Shown piece after piece: positions 11,460-23,809 of a stretch of DNA of 64,000 nt; position 1 is the stretch's first letter; every line of letters starts with the position of its first letter. This DNA comes from Kondoa malvinella (lineage: Eukaryota; Basidiomycota; Agaricostilbomycetes; Agaricostilbales; Kondoaceae). A model generated the notes under the pieces. The model saw only the letters and a program-made list of their open reading frames with translations, searched no databases and had not been told where the DNA came from. The translations under genes and the position numbers were made by a program. The stretch is taken from positions 833,369-897,368 of the forward strand of contig BCIM01000002.1 of the NCBI GenBank assembly GCA_039545315.1. The letters are read 5' to 3'.

Positions 11460-12041
11460 CTAGGATCGAGACTTGCAATTGAAAGTATTCAAGGCCACAT
11501 TGTATTGCTTTCTGCGCGTTTCGGAATCTTTGACTCCCTCTCGCAAAACTTCCAAATCCTCCAAAGCGGCCCTCTCGTGATCGTTTTCAAGCTCATGGAC
11601 CCTTTCCAACTGGCGCGCAACAAACAGCATATCATCCGAGGTACCAAAGTCCTTCCTCAGTCGACCAGTGTTGTCGCAAATCGGTGTTTGCTTAGGATAT
11701 AGTTTAGGCCAATCGACGAATGGCAGCCAAAAGTATATCGACACTTGCGACATATAGAGGAACAGGTTGGCAGGGATAACAAAGGAGCGCTGCGAAAAGG
11801 ATTGTTGGTCTTGTTGGTACTCTTGAGGACTTATGGCGATGTAATCTTCCGTGGAGACGACGTCATTGTCGCGTTTACGGTAATGCCAGTAGATCAGGAG
11901 GGGCTCTCCTTTGTCAGACAGCTTGACGTAAATGCGAGCGATGCTGAAGTCGAGCTGATCCGAGCCGCTTCGTAAGAGTCCTTCTTCTTCTGTTGCACCT
12001 AAATCTCTATCACTATCACTATCTTCTTTGGTGGGGCGCAT
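11460..12041 (-). CDS. Hypothetical 193-aa protein
   Basis: A single open frame that extends upstream to 12173. I place the start at the internal ATG at 12041 (MRPTKEDSDSDRDLG) because the upstream residues look like untranslated or intronic sequence (cysteine-rich, LPNSSGNSCAESC). The protein has an acidic start, a hydrophobic middle (SQVSIYFWLPFVDWPKLYP) and a charged helical end (ARQLERVHELENDHERAALE). No family is recognised. Its upstream side abuts the duplicated promoter segment at 12181-12362, so its transcription may depend on that copy; this is inference. Confidence 0.4.
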   Translation of the reverse strand: MRPTKEDSDSDRDLGATEEEGLLRSGSDQLDFSIARIYVKLSDKGEPLLIYWHYRKRDNDVVSTEDYIAISPQEYQQDQQSFSQRSFVIPANLFLYMSQVSIYFWLPFVDWPKLYPKQTPICDNTGRLRKDFGTSDDMLFVARQLERVHELENDHERAALEDLEVLREGVKDSETRRKQYNVALNTFNCKSRS

Positions 12042-12180
12042 GAGGATTGAAGAGACAGTGCTGCAGTGCACAATGCACAGTGGACATGACTCTGCGCAGG
12101 AATTTCCACTACTATTAGGCAATCTTGAGCTGGACACTCTCGCTACGCAAAAAAGCGACCATTGAAGCGTCACATCAAGG

Positions 12181-12362
12181 CTCAGCGCTTATCGCTGTTC
12201 TTGCACAACTTGAATGAAATATTGCTTGGAAGCTCTTCTTGCATCCGCCATGCCGTGTTGGCCTTTGACACTCGAACACAAGGTAGGCTACTGCCTTGGA
12301 CCTGCTGTATATACACAGCTTAGTTCCAAGCTCCGACGCCTACAGACTTGCTCGATCACAGT
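12181..12362. repeat. Duplicated bidirectional-promoter segment, copy A
   Basis: This stretch is a diverged direct copy of 16086-16253. Shared runs include GAAATATT, GGAAGCTCTTCT, GCATCCGCCATG, TTGGACCTGCTGTATAT, CCACAGCTTA/ACACAGCTTA and GCTCGATCACA. On the minus strand it still encodes the first eight codons of the TFIIIC subunit gene (MADARRAS), after which the frame is lost by small indels and stops. The copy therefore carries a decayed gene start plus the intergenic promoter. Confidence 0.88.
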
Positions 12363-12412
12363 ATTTGATACCCTTGGTCGATACTTGCGAGCTGCACAGA
12401 AGACTCGTCAAG

Positions 12413-13919
12413 ATGTTACCGACCGAGCTACTTGAACAGATCTTTGACGATTTCGAGCTGGATGCATCGAACACGACGAAAGCAAGTGATTGGTTGCCAA
12501 TACTGTGGTGCTCAAGTCAGTACAAGGAGAAGTGGGACCGCGCACCTCTCTAATGTGCCGAGCAGAAGCCTTGTACCGTCTCATTCTGCTACGCCTGTAC
12601 GCGAACATCAACGCAAAGCAATTGGCCAGCGAGGCGTTCGCTAAAATTCTCCAGCAGAAAGCCTCCCTTACGGACAAATGGTGAAAAGCGTCGGCTGAAA
12701 CAACATTGAGCTGCAGGTCTACTGGATCTGTTTAGACGACAGGACCGAGTCGTATGACTATGTGCACAGCCCAACTCAACACGCACTTGCATTGACCGTG
12801 CCCTACAGCGTCTATCAAGCTTAACAAGACTGCGGTCTCTTCGCATCACCTGCAGTATAAAAGAGATCAACTACGACTCTACTTTGCCTGAGGATCTTAT
12901 CGAAGATGTACAAGTGAATTTGCTACCCACTACCGACCAACTACGTCGACATGTTCTGCCAAATTTGGAGTCTCTGGATGTCGACTTCGATCGGCAAGAA
13001 TTTGAATGGCTCGCAACTTCAGGCGAAGGTTCTGGATTTTAAATCAACCAGCGCGGAGTTGCTCTGGACAGCTTAATCGACCAGGATCTGACGCGAAATC
13101 TCAACCTACATTTGCCAATTTTACTCTGCTCTCGCCACCCGCAGTTCTCTACAATGGGCTTACCAGCATCGCCATCAACGATATGTCGGATCGTGAAGAA
13201 GATGACGGTGAGGTAGGGAGATTAGTCAGGGCCTGTCCGTCATTGCTCACTTTGGTTCTCGACTTTGGCGAAGATCAAGTAAACCTTCATCACATTGCAA
13301 ACACTATGCTAGCGAATGCTCCACTCCCCCACCTTGAGCAATTGACAGTCGTGGGATTGGACATAAGAACATCAGCACCCCATCTTTCAACTCGATCTTT
13401 CCAAATGTGTCCATCTTAAGCATCGTCAGTGTGAATGTCGACTCGCCGGACACACTGCAAGATACACTGAAGGCCATGTTTCGACCGAAAGAACCCTGTC
13501 TGCGTCTGCGCTCGTTTTCGCTTGCGACGGATGAAGGCTATTTACATATGACCAGTGATGTCTCTCAACCCCTCGCAAACATTCTTTGTGGTTTTTATGA
13601 CAAAGTGTCGCTCCCGGCCCTCACGCATTGCTTCTTCGAATGTCATGTTGGTTACTCAATACAATGGCGGACTACTCTGCCAGAGTTGGAGAATGCGACG
13701 ACTATTGGCGAATCTATCGATGGGTACTTGAGAAGCGATGTGGAGGCGATGCGGGTACCGACCCTGTCGACATTAGAACTTCTGTGCAATTTCGTGCCTG
13801 CCGAAAATGACAACACAGATCGACTTAGAAGCATCCGGCGCGTCGAGACAGGAGCTGTGGAATTGAGCTGGAGGAGAGGCGATGCGGTTTGGGATGTTTG
13901 GCTGGCGATGGATCAATGA
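12413..13919 (+). pseudogene. Decayed F-box/LRR-like pseudogene
   Basis: The start MLPTELLEQIFDDFELD and a 50-nt phase-1 intron at 12516-12565 (GTCAGT...GAGCAG) match the intact paralog, giving the joined piece KALYRLILLRLYANI. After LTDKW/VKS the frame breaks: an in-frame TGA follows VKSVG where the paralog has Trp, and homologous pieces then continue in at least three frames, including LTRLRSLRITCS, RACPSLLTLVLDFG and FPNVSILSIVSVNV, before the last open block (LPALTHCFFECHVG) ending at 13919. Several independent lesions make a functional product unlikely. It sits directly downstream of the duplicated promoter segment, which suggests that it arrived or was rearranged together with it. Confidence 0.85.
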
Positions 13920-14074
13920 TTTGCAATGCGCGGCGGGTACTTATCAGGACAAAAAGTGAGGAGGTGTTTTGGCCGGTACAAGACAGCAAGCAGTGCATTG
14001 CCATATGAGGTTGACGGGTCTCAGCCACGAAGTAATGTTAGCACTGTTATCATACATTTCTACAGCTACCTTGC

Positions 14075-16140
14075 CTATTCCTCCATCGGCGAACCCTGAT
14101 CACTCTCTTCAACCTGCTGTTCCTCCTCTTCAGCTTCTTGCACAGGCTCAACAGGTACGCTTTTCCTCGGTCTACCCGGTCCTTTTCTAGCATTCGGCTT
14201 GACACTCGTCCTCGGAATCAACGCTTTCGGCTTCTTGACGACTTTGCTTCCTTCACCTTCGACCGTGCCTTGTCTCAGCTTGTTCTCGACCTGCCAATGC
14301 CTACGTTCTTCATCCGCTTCATCTTCTGTAGGTAGACGTGAGACGGCTAATGAGAAATGCGATTCCGATTCGGGCGTATCGTTGACTATAGCGATGAATT
14401 TGAGTCGGAGTAATTCTCGGAAACCGGCAAAGAAGCTAGGTAGGTAAAAGCCTGCTTTCTCCTATAGCTAGTCTCAGCGAAAAGAGTCTGGAACAAGAAA
14501 ACAGACAAACATTGCATTCTGATGTCCACCAACAAGGGTTTTCGAGCAGCTCGCGTAGTTCTAGATCGCTGATATCGCAGAGTTGGAAGTTGCCTACGTT
14601 TCGAGCTACTGATTTCCCATCGAAAATATGCGGTGGGGCGCTATACAATGTTAGTCTCGGCCCGTACGTGATAACGGAGACGTACTTGGGATCCGTGTTT
14701 TGCTCTTTGATTTTCCTTTGAGAATTGCTCAAATTACGAATCATGACGCGTTGATATCTACTCTGAATCAGCCCTGTCATGTTGAGATAGAAGAATACTC
14801 ACTGCCTATTCGACTCATCCTCACGCGGATCATACCCAAACCGAATAATCATCTCTTTGAACGGACCATCGGAGAAAGAATAGCCGCATTGAGGTAAAAT
14901 GTATTTGATCCTGTACGCTCATTGTTATGAACCAGCACGAGACTGAATCATAGCTCTCTGAACGCACATGTTGAGTCGTTTCGCTTCTTCTGCTGGTAAG
15001 TAAGCCAGTAACGCTATTTTCGTAAAGACTGGTCTTTCTTCCAACACCTGTCCATAATCTCACTATTGAGCACAATAATGTGCTAGTCAGTAATCCGACG
15101 AACCTTCAGTGTCATTTCTAGAACTTTCTCATCCACGGGTAAGAGTTTCTTAGCCGGAGGTAAAGCTTGTTGCGGTACAGGATCTTTACTCCCAAAGTTG
15201 ATTAAAGTCATTCCGGATCCTTTGTATCGATCTCTATTGATCAATCTAGTGTGTTCTTCCCCTGTTACTGGGTTGATTGTCGTTGTAGGGACGGAGATTG
15301 GCTGAGAAGCTATAAGCGACAGGTTAATCGAAGAGGGTAGAAGAAGCGTACGTTTGGTTTGTACCCGTATGGGAGAGGTAAAGAGATACGGGAAAAGATC
15401 GCAGGTGGGATGGAAGGATAAGCATTTTCCTCGTTGGGTGAGAAGGATTCGTGTGGTGCATTGAAACGGAAGGATTGTATCGCTTCGACTGGCACGAGGT
15501 TCAGCGTGTGGTATTCAAGAAGAAGAGTAGCTTACTGTCCATTTTTCGGAGACTTTCAGAGAATTGCAGTATTGGGTCTTTAGGATCTGGAATGAATTGG
15601 AAATCCGCCATAGCTACATCATAGAGTAAGTATAAAGCGACAGCATAGACTTGAGCGTCACTTACAGCGAAATCTAACAGTCTTGTCTACCACACCGACC
15701 ACTTCAGCCGCATAAACGCCCTTGTTAGCACCTGGCAGCACAACACTGGCTTCTCCTGCATCCGCTCTCTTCTTCCTCCGTTTTGTAATCTTCAAGACCA
15801 AATTCTGGGTAGGCACTATATCGCCTTGAATAGGATGTATTCTATCAATGCCATGACCGAGTTGTAATTCCACTACGCGTTTGAAAGGTTCTTCTGCCGC
15901 TAATGTGCTCGATAGGTGCTTTAAGCCGCCTATTGCATCTAGAGCTGCTTCGACCGAGTGGGCGGAAGTAGAGACTGGACCTGGGTATTCGATTGCTGTG
16001 AATGTCTGGAGGGGGAAAGGCACTTCGAAGAGAGGAGCGGCTTCTTGAGCATCGTGTGTCGTGTTATAGCTCGTCGTCATGGGAGGCTCATCGCTGTTGT
16101 TGTGCAATGAAATATTGGAAGCTCTTCTCGCATCCGCCAT
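14075..16140 (-). CDS. TFC1: Transcription factor IIIC subunit 5 (Tfc1/Sfc1 type)
   Basis: Nine exons (16140-15666, 15613-15536, 15488-15352, 15301-15104, 15047-14968, 14910-14803, 14757-14686, 14640-14511, 14461-14075) give 554 aa. Family hallmarks: TAIEYPGPVSTSAHSVEAAL and IGGLKHL at the start, the RKKR-type basic stretch near 127, the downstream ERPVFTKIALLAYL, ILPQCGYSFSDGPFKEMIIR, FGYDPREDESNRQYQ, and FQLCDISDLELRELL with NPCWW. The C-terminus carries an AT-hook-like GPGRPRKS and an acidic tail (EEEEQQVEESDQ). Known role: DNA-binding part of the tauA module of TFIIIC, which recognises the A box of tRNA genes. It shares a 115-bp bidirectional promoter with the next gene. Confidence 0.92.
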
Positions 16141-16253
16141 GTCGTGTTGACCTCTGATACTCGATTACAACGTAGGCTGTTGTGTTGGACCTGCTGTATA
16201 TCCACAGCTTACACCCGATCAATCATGCCTCACAGACTACTCGCTCGATCACA
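16086..16253. repeat. Duplicated bidirectional-promoter segment, copy B (source copy)
   Basis: Covers the first 18 codons of the TFIIIC subunit gene, the 115-bp spacer and the bases up to the next start codon. It is the likely parent of copy A at 12181-12362 because here both flanking genes are intact. Confidence 0.88.
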
Positions 16254-16255
16254 AA

Positions 16256-16588
16256 ATGCAGCGCAATTTGAGCCGCCGCATAACAAGACCCTCACGGCTA
16301 ATACAACAGTGCCAACGACACCTCTCAACTCCATCGGTGCAAAAACTATCCTACACTACCCGAACTCGGCTCACAAACTATTCATTCTATGCTGCTTTCA
16401 TTTTCGCTTGCTTTACTGTAAGCTTTGGCACGATCTTGCCATGTCCTGCAAGAGATGGGAAAGCTGCGAGGACGGAAGATGGTCAGGGCGATGAGGAGTT
16501 GGAAGCGATAAGGCTGCAGAAGCAAAAGGAATTGTTGATGGCAAAGTCGAAAAGTAGAACGAGGTGGTTGAAAGAGCCTGGGACGTAG
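16256..16588 (+). CDS. Small mitochondrial membrane protein, 110 aa
   Basis: A single exon. The N-terminus MQRNLSRRITRPSRLIQQCQ is rich in Arg and Ser with no acids, typical of a presequence, followed by RHLSTPSVQKLSYTT with a likely cleavage zone. One membrane segment follows (NYSFYAAFIFACFTVSFGTI), then a charged tail rich in Glu, Lys and Arg (EELEAIRLQKQKELL). The plan resembles small single-pass proteins of the mitochondrial inner membrane, such as respiratory assembly factors, but I cannot name a family. It is transcribed away from the TFIIIC subunit gene across a very short spacer. Confidence 0.7.
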   Translation: MQRNLSRRITRPSRLIQQCQRHLSTPSVQKLSYTTRTRLTNYSFYAAFIFACFTVSFGTILPCPARDGKAARTEDGQGDEELEAIRLQKQKELLMAKSKSRTRWLKEPGT

Positions 16589-16826
16589 CGGGCAGAGTCA
16601 AGGGCGATACAGAGGATGTTGAGGGACAGCAAGGAAGCATTTGTAGACTGTACAGCGCATTGGAAACTCACCACTTTGCATGAAATTCGTTCCACTTGAT
16701 CAAGATCGATGACATGTCGAAGCTCTTGAGGCTGATCCTGGACACATCAAGCACTACTGCAAGATAATCTACTAGGCTTGCACACCACCTACGGCGCCAG
16801 ACTTCGCTTCACTGGCAACGCTCGCC

Positions 16827-17889
16827 ATGATGCTCTCCAGACGTCTAGCGCAGCGTGTACAGGCCTGCACGATTCCATCCAACAGGGCTGGTCAAATGCC
16901 ATTTACTCACTGGCGGAGAGATCTTCTTTCTGCCAGCCTGGATTCCATTGCATTCAGATCGACAAGACAAAGCTCGACAACTGCAAGCGGAATTAGCAAA
17001 CGATGGCCCTTCGGTCTACTCTTCTTCTGCGGCACAGGTCTAACAGCAGCAGTCTACTATACATCTTCACCTCCCGTCCCTCTCTCACCAGACTATTTCG
17101 TTCCTCTTACCCTCAAATCCAAACAATCCCTCAACAGCACAACTTCGCTCTTGACTTTACACGTACCTGAAGCACAGCGTCCTAGTATAGAAGGACCTAT
17201 ACAAAGCTTACATGTCATGCAACCGGAAATCTCGATCCAAAGAGCTTATACGCCTTTGGATGTGCAAGGTTTTAAAGGCGATTTGGATTTGGTGGTGAAA
17301 AGATACCCGGATGGAGAAGTGAGCAAGTATTTGCATAGGTTACAAGTTGGGGATGAAGTAAAAGTGAGAGGCCCGATACAAACGTGGGCTTTGGATCCTT
17401 CTTTGGATCACATCGTTTTCGTACGTCCTTCTCTTTCCGTCCTATCACTTTTCTAATAGTATGTAACAGATAGCAGGAGGGACTGGTATAACGCCCTTTT
17501 ATCAACTCATCAACTACCTCTCTACCCAAGACACTCTTCGACCAGATCTAACGCTCATTTACGCCTCTGCGAACCCAGAACAAGTCCTCCTCCGTACCGA
17601 ACTCGATGCAGCAGCTGCATCATACAAAGGCAAAACTCATCTCCACTACCTAGTCGATCAATCCGGTGATGGTGGGGAATTTGATAAAATTGGGCGAATG
17701 CAAACTGCAGATTTAAAGAATTGGTTGGGTGTGAGAAGAGGTAAGGGCTTAGTGATGGTTTGTGGACCTGAAGGAATGGTGGAGAGCGTTGCTGGGCCTA
17801 GACCTAGGAGTCGAGAGATGCGGATGAGAGGTGTTCAGGGGATGCTAGGGCAGTTGGGCTGGAAGGAAGAGGAAGTCAGAAGGCTTTAA
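16827..17889 (+). CDS. Mitochondrial cytochrome-b5-reductase-like flavoprotein
   Basis: Two exons (16827-17420, 17470-17889) give 337 aa. A mitochondrial presequence (MMLSRRLAQRVQ, RSTRQSSTT) is followed by a membrane segment near 65-80 (PFGLLFFCGTGLTAAVYY). The reductase fold is clear: FAD site RAYTPL, the flavin-phosphate region DLVVKRYPDGEVSKYL, nucleotide site IAGGTGITPFYQLINYL and the C-terminal CGPEGM. The usual NxTExDILLRxELD is changed to SANPEQVLLRTELD. The layout fits membrane-anchored fungal reductases such as Mcr1 or the Cyc2 group; which one is not decidable by eye. Likely reaction: electron transfer from NAD(P)H through FAD to a haem protein at the inner membrane or intermembrane space. 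Confidence 0.87.
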
Positions 17890-18296
17890 GAGGGTTGCGT
17901 GACGGCTGTGGAGGTCCCCCTGAAGATAGAGGTTGCAGAATTGTGACGAGGTCTCATGCCGTGTTGGCCTTCTGGGATGGACGGTTGTTTGAGAAAAGCA
18001 TTGCGAAAGCGTAGGCTCGTCGAATTAGACTGGCTTGGTGACGAAGGCTCATGCTATTGATCAGGTCTGTTAGCATCTCGCTGTTCTTCTGCCCTTGTAG
18101 GTACAGCCTATGTTGTCAATGTGGTGTCCGGCGAATATAAATGGTCGATCAGCCCATCTGTGCTGAATACCAGTTCCAGGACAGATACAATGCGCAAGCG
18201 CACAGGTGCGATCAGCTTACGATTATCAAAGTCATCATATGTACATCAAGATTCACTTTTGCATACATATACATTTTTTTGATCGGTCCTCTCTCT
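17890..18296. other. Convergent intergenic region
   Basis: No gene seen. A 16-base run at about 17956 (CATGCCGTGTTGGCC) matches part of promoter copy A, too short to call a third copy. A short CT-repeat lies at 18286-18299, partly in the 3' end of the transporter gene. Confidence 0.45.
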
Positions 18297-20946
18297 CTAC
18301 AGAGTATAACGGAAATACGGAGCTTCACTGCCACTATCTTCCCAGCGTTCGTACTCTTCGTGCGTGTATGGTCCTCGAGCTTTATCAACAGCGTCTCGCT
18401 TGGCGTTTTGGCGCTTGCAGTAGGTCATCCTACGCGACTGGATCAGCTATCTGGTTGCGCTTCGTCATCGCAGACGCACATGAACAGAGAGATGATGAAC
18501 GTCATGGCTTGAAACCCAATGACTACGCCGTGACCGAGCTGTACAAAACGATCAGCCAAGCTTGACAGTAATACTGAAAACCGTACAAAGTATCTAGGCG
18601 CATCCTCGCGTCGATAAATAAATGATGAGATTACGCCGCCAGCATTTCCTGGAGGTTTTTGATGGTGAGCCAATTCGCTTTTTGCATTCTCGAGCTATAA
18701 TATACCTATTGAGATGACGATGGCCATACCGACTGCCCGATTAGTAGCTCCACCAAAGTTGTTGCCAGACCAGGAGACGATCAGAGGGATTTGAGGGTAG
18801 ATCCTATCGCAAGCACATGGTCAATTCCGCATAGTGAGCGAGAGGGCGCATACTGACCCTGCCGCGCCGAGGAAAAGCCCGACATAGCCCATAGCAGCTG
18901 TGTTTCACTAGGATCAGACTGATTCGGCTGAAGTATGAGCTGACATACGAGTATCAGCGGGAGCAGCAATGCACAGTATAAAGCCCAGCATGCCAATGGC
19001 GGAGAAGATCAAGACGTAGAATCCACGCTTCTGTGACCGATCGGAAAGGAAGCCAGCCATGACAGTAGTCAGAGCCGCGAGGACACTTGTTGCAACATTA
19101 GCAAAAAAAAATTGGGTCAGGTCGGGCAACAACTGACTAGGGCGGTACAGCTAGATAGAGAGGATTAGACAAGGAAAAACATGCAGTTGCTGCCGGGGAC
19201 CTACAGAGAAGTTGCGCTGTAGCCGCAACATAGCCAAGATTGGCCACTAACGTTGGTGAGAAGAGGGAGAAGCAATACACGGGCATGAGCGCGCCGATGT
19301 ACATGAAGCTGGTATGGTCAGCAAGATGGAACTTCGATCAATCAAGCCTCTCACCTAAATGCCCAGGTTTTCCAATCGACAGCGCTTTGCAGAATGAACT
19401 TCTTGTCGAATCTCGTGCTTAGTCCGTCTGAATCTTCCCTAAGCCTACGCTTTATGAACTCTCGCTCCGGTAATGTCATAAAGCTAGCGGTATCCGGATA
19501 ATCGAAGAGCATCCAAAACGACGCAACGGCGATAATGACAGTCAAGATGCCTTCGAGGACTGTGTGTAAGAGAAGTATCAGTACGGCTAGAGGACAACTC
19601 GGGCCTTTACTGACTGAAGATCCATCTGAAGTGTCTATGGTCAATGGTGTCCTGATAAGCACAAAGATCAAATCACCTCCAGCCTTCGAGGCCTGCGACA
19701 CCATCCATGAGATTGATAAGGCGAGCCAATCTACGATACTGTTTTGAGTGTGAGTCCTTCTGCGAGGCTTTGTCTTACAAGCCACCAAAAGCGCCCGCCG
19801 CAGTCGCAGCTTCGCGGAGCTTTAGCTAGTCCTACTTGAAGTGATCTAGCACCCACCGCTAAAGAACACAGCAATTCTGGGACTATATCAGCACAAAGCG
19901 ACTTTTGGTGCGATGAAGGAAAAAAACCTTAGGTTGACCTCATAGCGCTTGTACCAACAAGTAAGAAAGAACGAGACGCCTGGTCATGAGTGAGATGGAT
20001 TAGACGCGGCGCATGGACAACGGCACCTGGAAAGAGGCCGGGTAAGTGAACATCAGCGACAGCGTGCTTTCGAAATAGATTGACTTATCTTCCGTAATGC
20101 CCAAAAACACCCGCGCTGTAAACAGGCCTGCGAAATTCTCGACAATGCCAGTGAGCGTAATGACTATTCCCCATGCAATCATGATTATGGGCAGCCATAG
20201 ACTGGGACGCCAGGCCTTCATCACGGCACTTTAAGAAACCGGCGCATGAGCAGATTCTTTAAAGGTCGTGTAGGAGCATCTTACTTGGATGGCACCTGGT
20301 CACATTCGTCTGAGATGCTGTACACTGTATACGAGAGATGCTGACCTCGAACAAGACATAGAACGCACTATAACAGCTCAGCCGCGTGACCACCGGAAAC
20401 CAGCCAAGACGCTCACAAGAAGATTGCCAAAGAAGCAGCGTATTGATCATCCACTAGACCAATGTCCTCAGACAGCCCAAAGAGGTTCTGCAGGCACACA
20501 GAGCATCAACTTGATTGTTTGTTGTCGAGACCACCTCAAACTGACAGCATTGCCTGCGGAACAGGTCAGTCAAAGTACAGGGTGTTACTCTGTGCATACC
20601 TATGTTGGTTCTGAACATGCTATTCGTCAGTCGGGCCGCTTCTTCCGTGCCACACATACCTGTCCAGAAACGAAAGCAGATAGACTGCACGACAAATGAG
20701 CAGGAGTAGAGCATGGTTCCAAGCAGGAACTCACGCAGCGCAAGCCAAGGAACCAATCGGTAGTCAATGCTTGAGAGGATGATGCATCAGTAGATTTCGG
20801 GACTAATGCGAAAGAGTCCAGTACCGTCTGACCAACTTCTTGACATTGACTTGCGAGAGTTCCTCTTCAGTTATAGAGCTATCTTCATGCTTTGGCTTCG
20901 AGCCTTCCGACACTTCCATCTCAGTTTTGCTTTCTTTGTTGCTCAT
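18297..20946 (-). CDS. MFS transporter, Dal5/anion:cation symporter type, 24 exons
   Basis: Exons: 20946-20825, 20769-20735, 20684-20660, 20610-20600, 20553-20546, 20487-20417, 20367-20346, 20295-20285, 20228-20089, 20041-20027, 19979-19928, 19876-19857, 19809-19779, 19730-19677, 19625-19615, 19559-19355, 19308-19205, 19150-19138, 19085-18949, 18897-18858, 18803-18706, 18648-18587, 18538-18480, 18429-18297; 492 aa. The spliced protein has the family blocks in order: DYRLVPWLALLYLLSFLDR, TNIGNA, NLFGLSED, FYVLFEVPSN, WRPSLWLP, RVFLGITEAGLFPG, CWYKRYEVNLRIAVFFS, EGWRWIFILEGILTV, DYPDTASFMT, GFLSDRSQKRG and the C-terminal RDAVDKARGP. Members of this group carry allantoate, nicotinate, pantothenate and related anions across the plasma membrane; the substrate here is unknown. 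Six exons are 8-15 nt. The intron at 20042-20088 is AT-AC. All joins keep frame and the total is exactly 493 codons. An internal ATG at 20919 is an alternative start. Confidence 0.93.
20042..20088 (-). other. AT-AC intron (47 nt) in the MFS transporter gene
   Basis: The exon ends GGAAG and the intron reads ATAAGT at its 5' end and CACTTAC at its 3' end, with CTGAT as likely branch site 14-18 nt before the end. Only this cut yields ITE-AGLFPG, the strongly conserved EAGLFPG of the family. No GT-AG alternative keeps the motif and the frame. The donor looks like a U2-type site with A in place of G, not the U12 ATATCCTT. Confidence 0.85.
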
Positions 20947-21414
20947 CTTGGTCAATCAATGGTAGCCACAAAGTCAAGACTGTCGCTTCTAGTCAGCTGG
21001 ACAGTGCTGGTTGTGATGACAGAGTAACTGATAAGGAATCTGGGCGAGGCAATAAAGATAGTGGGGAAGTCCTTGTTTATCCGCCTTGGCTTATCGGAGA
21101 AAGGTCTCTGGCGTTCCAGACACGGGTTGACAGCACGGAAGATACAGCTACAGCAGCAGAATGAACAACACAGGACAAGTAGTGGTAAAGGAAAAAGACT
21201 TCAAAGGCTTCCCGCAAGATGCGAAAAGGAATGAGCAAGGTTTGCTTTCGGGATCAAAAGGAAGGTTGTCCACGCGCCAAGTGCATTGGAAGGGCCGTAA
21301 ATGCCTGATCGCACAGCAGAGGATGGTAGAGAAGGACAGAGGGAACGACTGTCGGAGGGAGATAGAACACTAGTAGATCTTAAAAGTGATTCGCACGCGT
21401 TGCCTTGCAAATCA
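20947..21414. other. Intergenic, no feature seen
   Basis: Upstream region of the transporter gene and 3' region of the synthetase gene. Overlapping short frames on both strands have no homology I recognise. Confidence 0.45.
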
Positions 21415-23434
<2,020 letters not shown>

Positions 23435-23809
23435 GTTTTCGTGTCGACTTGGTGGAATTTGGCCAAGTCTCTCTTTGCTTTGGGCAACGAGGTCGCTCGT
23501 CACGCTATGCTATTCATGACTCATCTCTAAGGGTACACCATGTCTCTGAGACCAGCAGAAGTCTCGCTTCACACAATATACGGCGAGTTGCCAGTCGGGC
23601 TTTTCGATTCTGGCATGCATTGACCTGCAAGTTCTCCGTCTGGCTCCTACACCTGAAGTAGTGGCTGCCAGCCGCGTACAAGCTTCCGAGTACCCATTAT
23701 ACCTTTCCTGCCTTCTCGATGATGCTTGTCCTTTTGTTCTTTTGTACGCTTTTGAAGCATTTTGGTTCCTTGCAGCCGACGTTTCGCTTTGTCTCACCTA
23801 CAACGATCA
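23435..23809. other. Divergent intergenic region
   Basis: Promoter space between the synthetase gene and the P450 gene; no other feature seen. Confidence 0.5.

Noticed and set aside
12214..12435. Plus-strand frame through promoter copy A as a gene start
   Set aside because: The similarity to 16086-16253 is to promoter and minus-strand coding sequence; the frame itself is not conserved between copies.
17950..17975. Third copy of the promoter repeat
   Set aside because: Only about 16 bases match, without flanking similarity.
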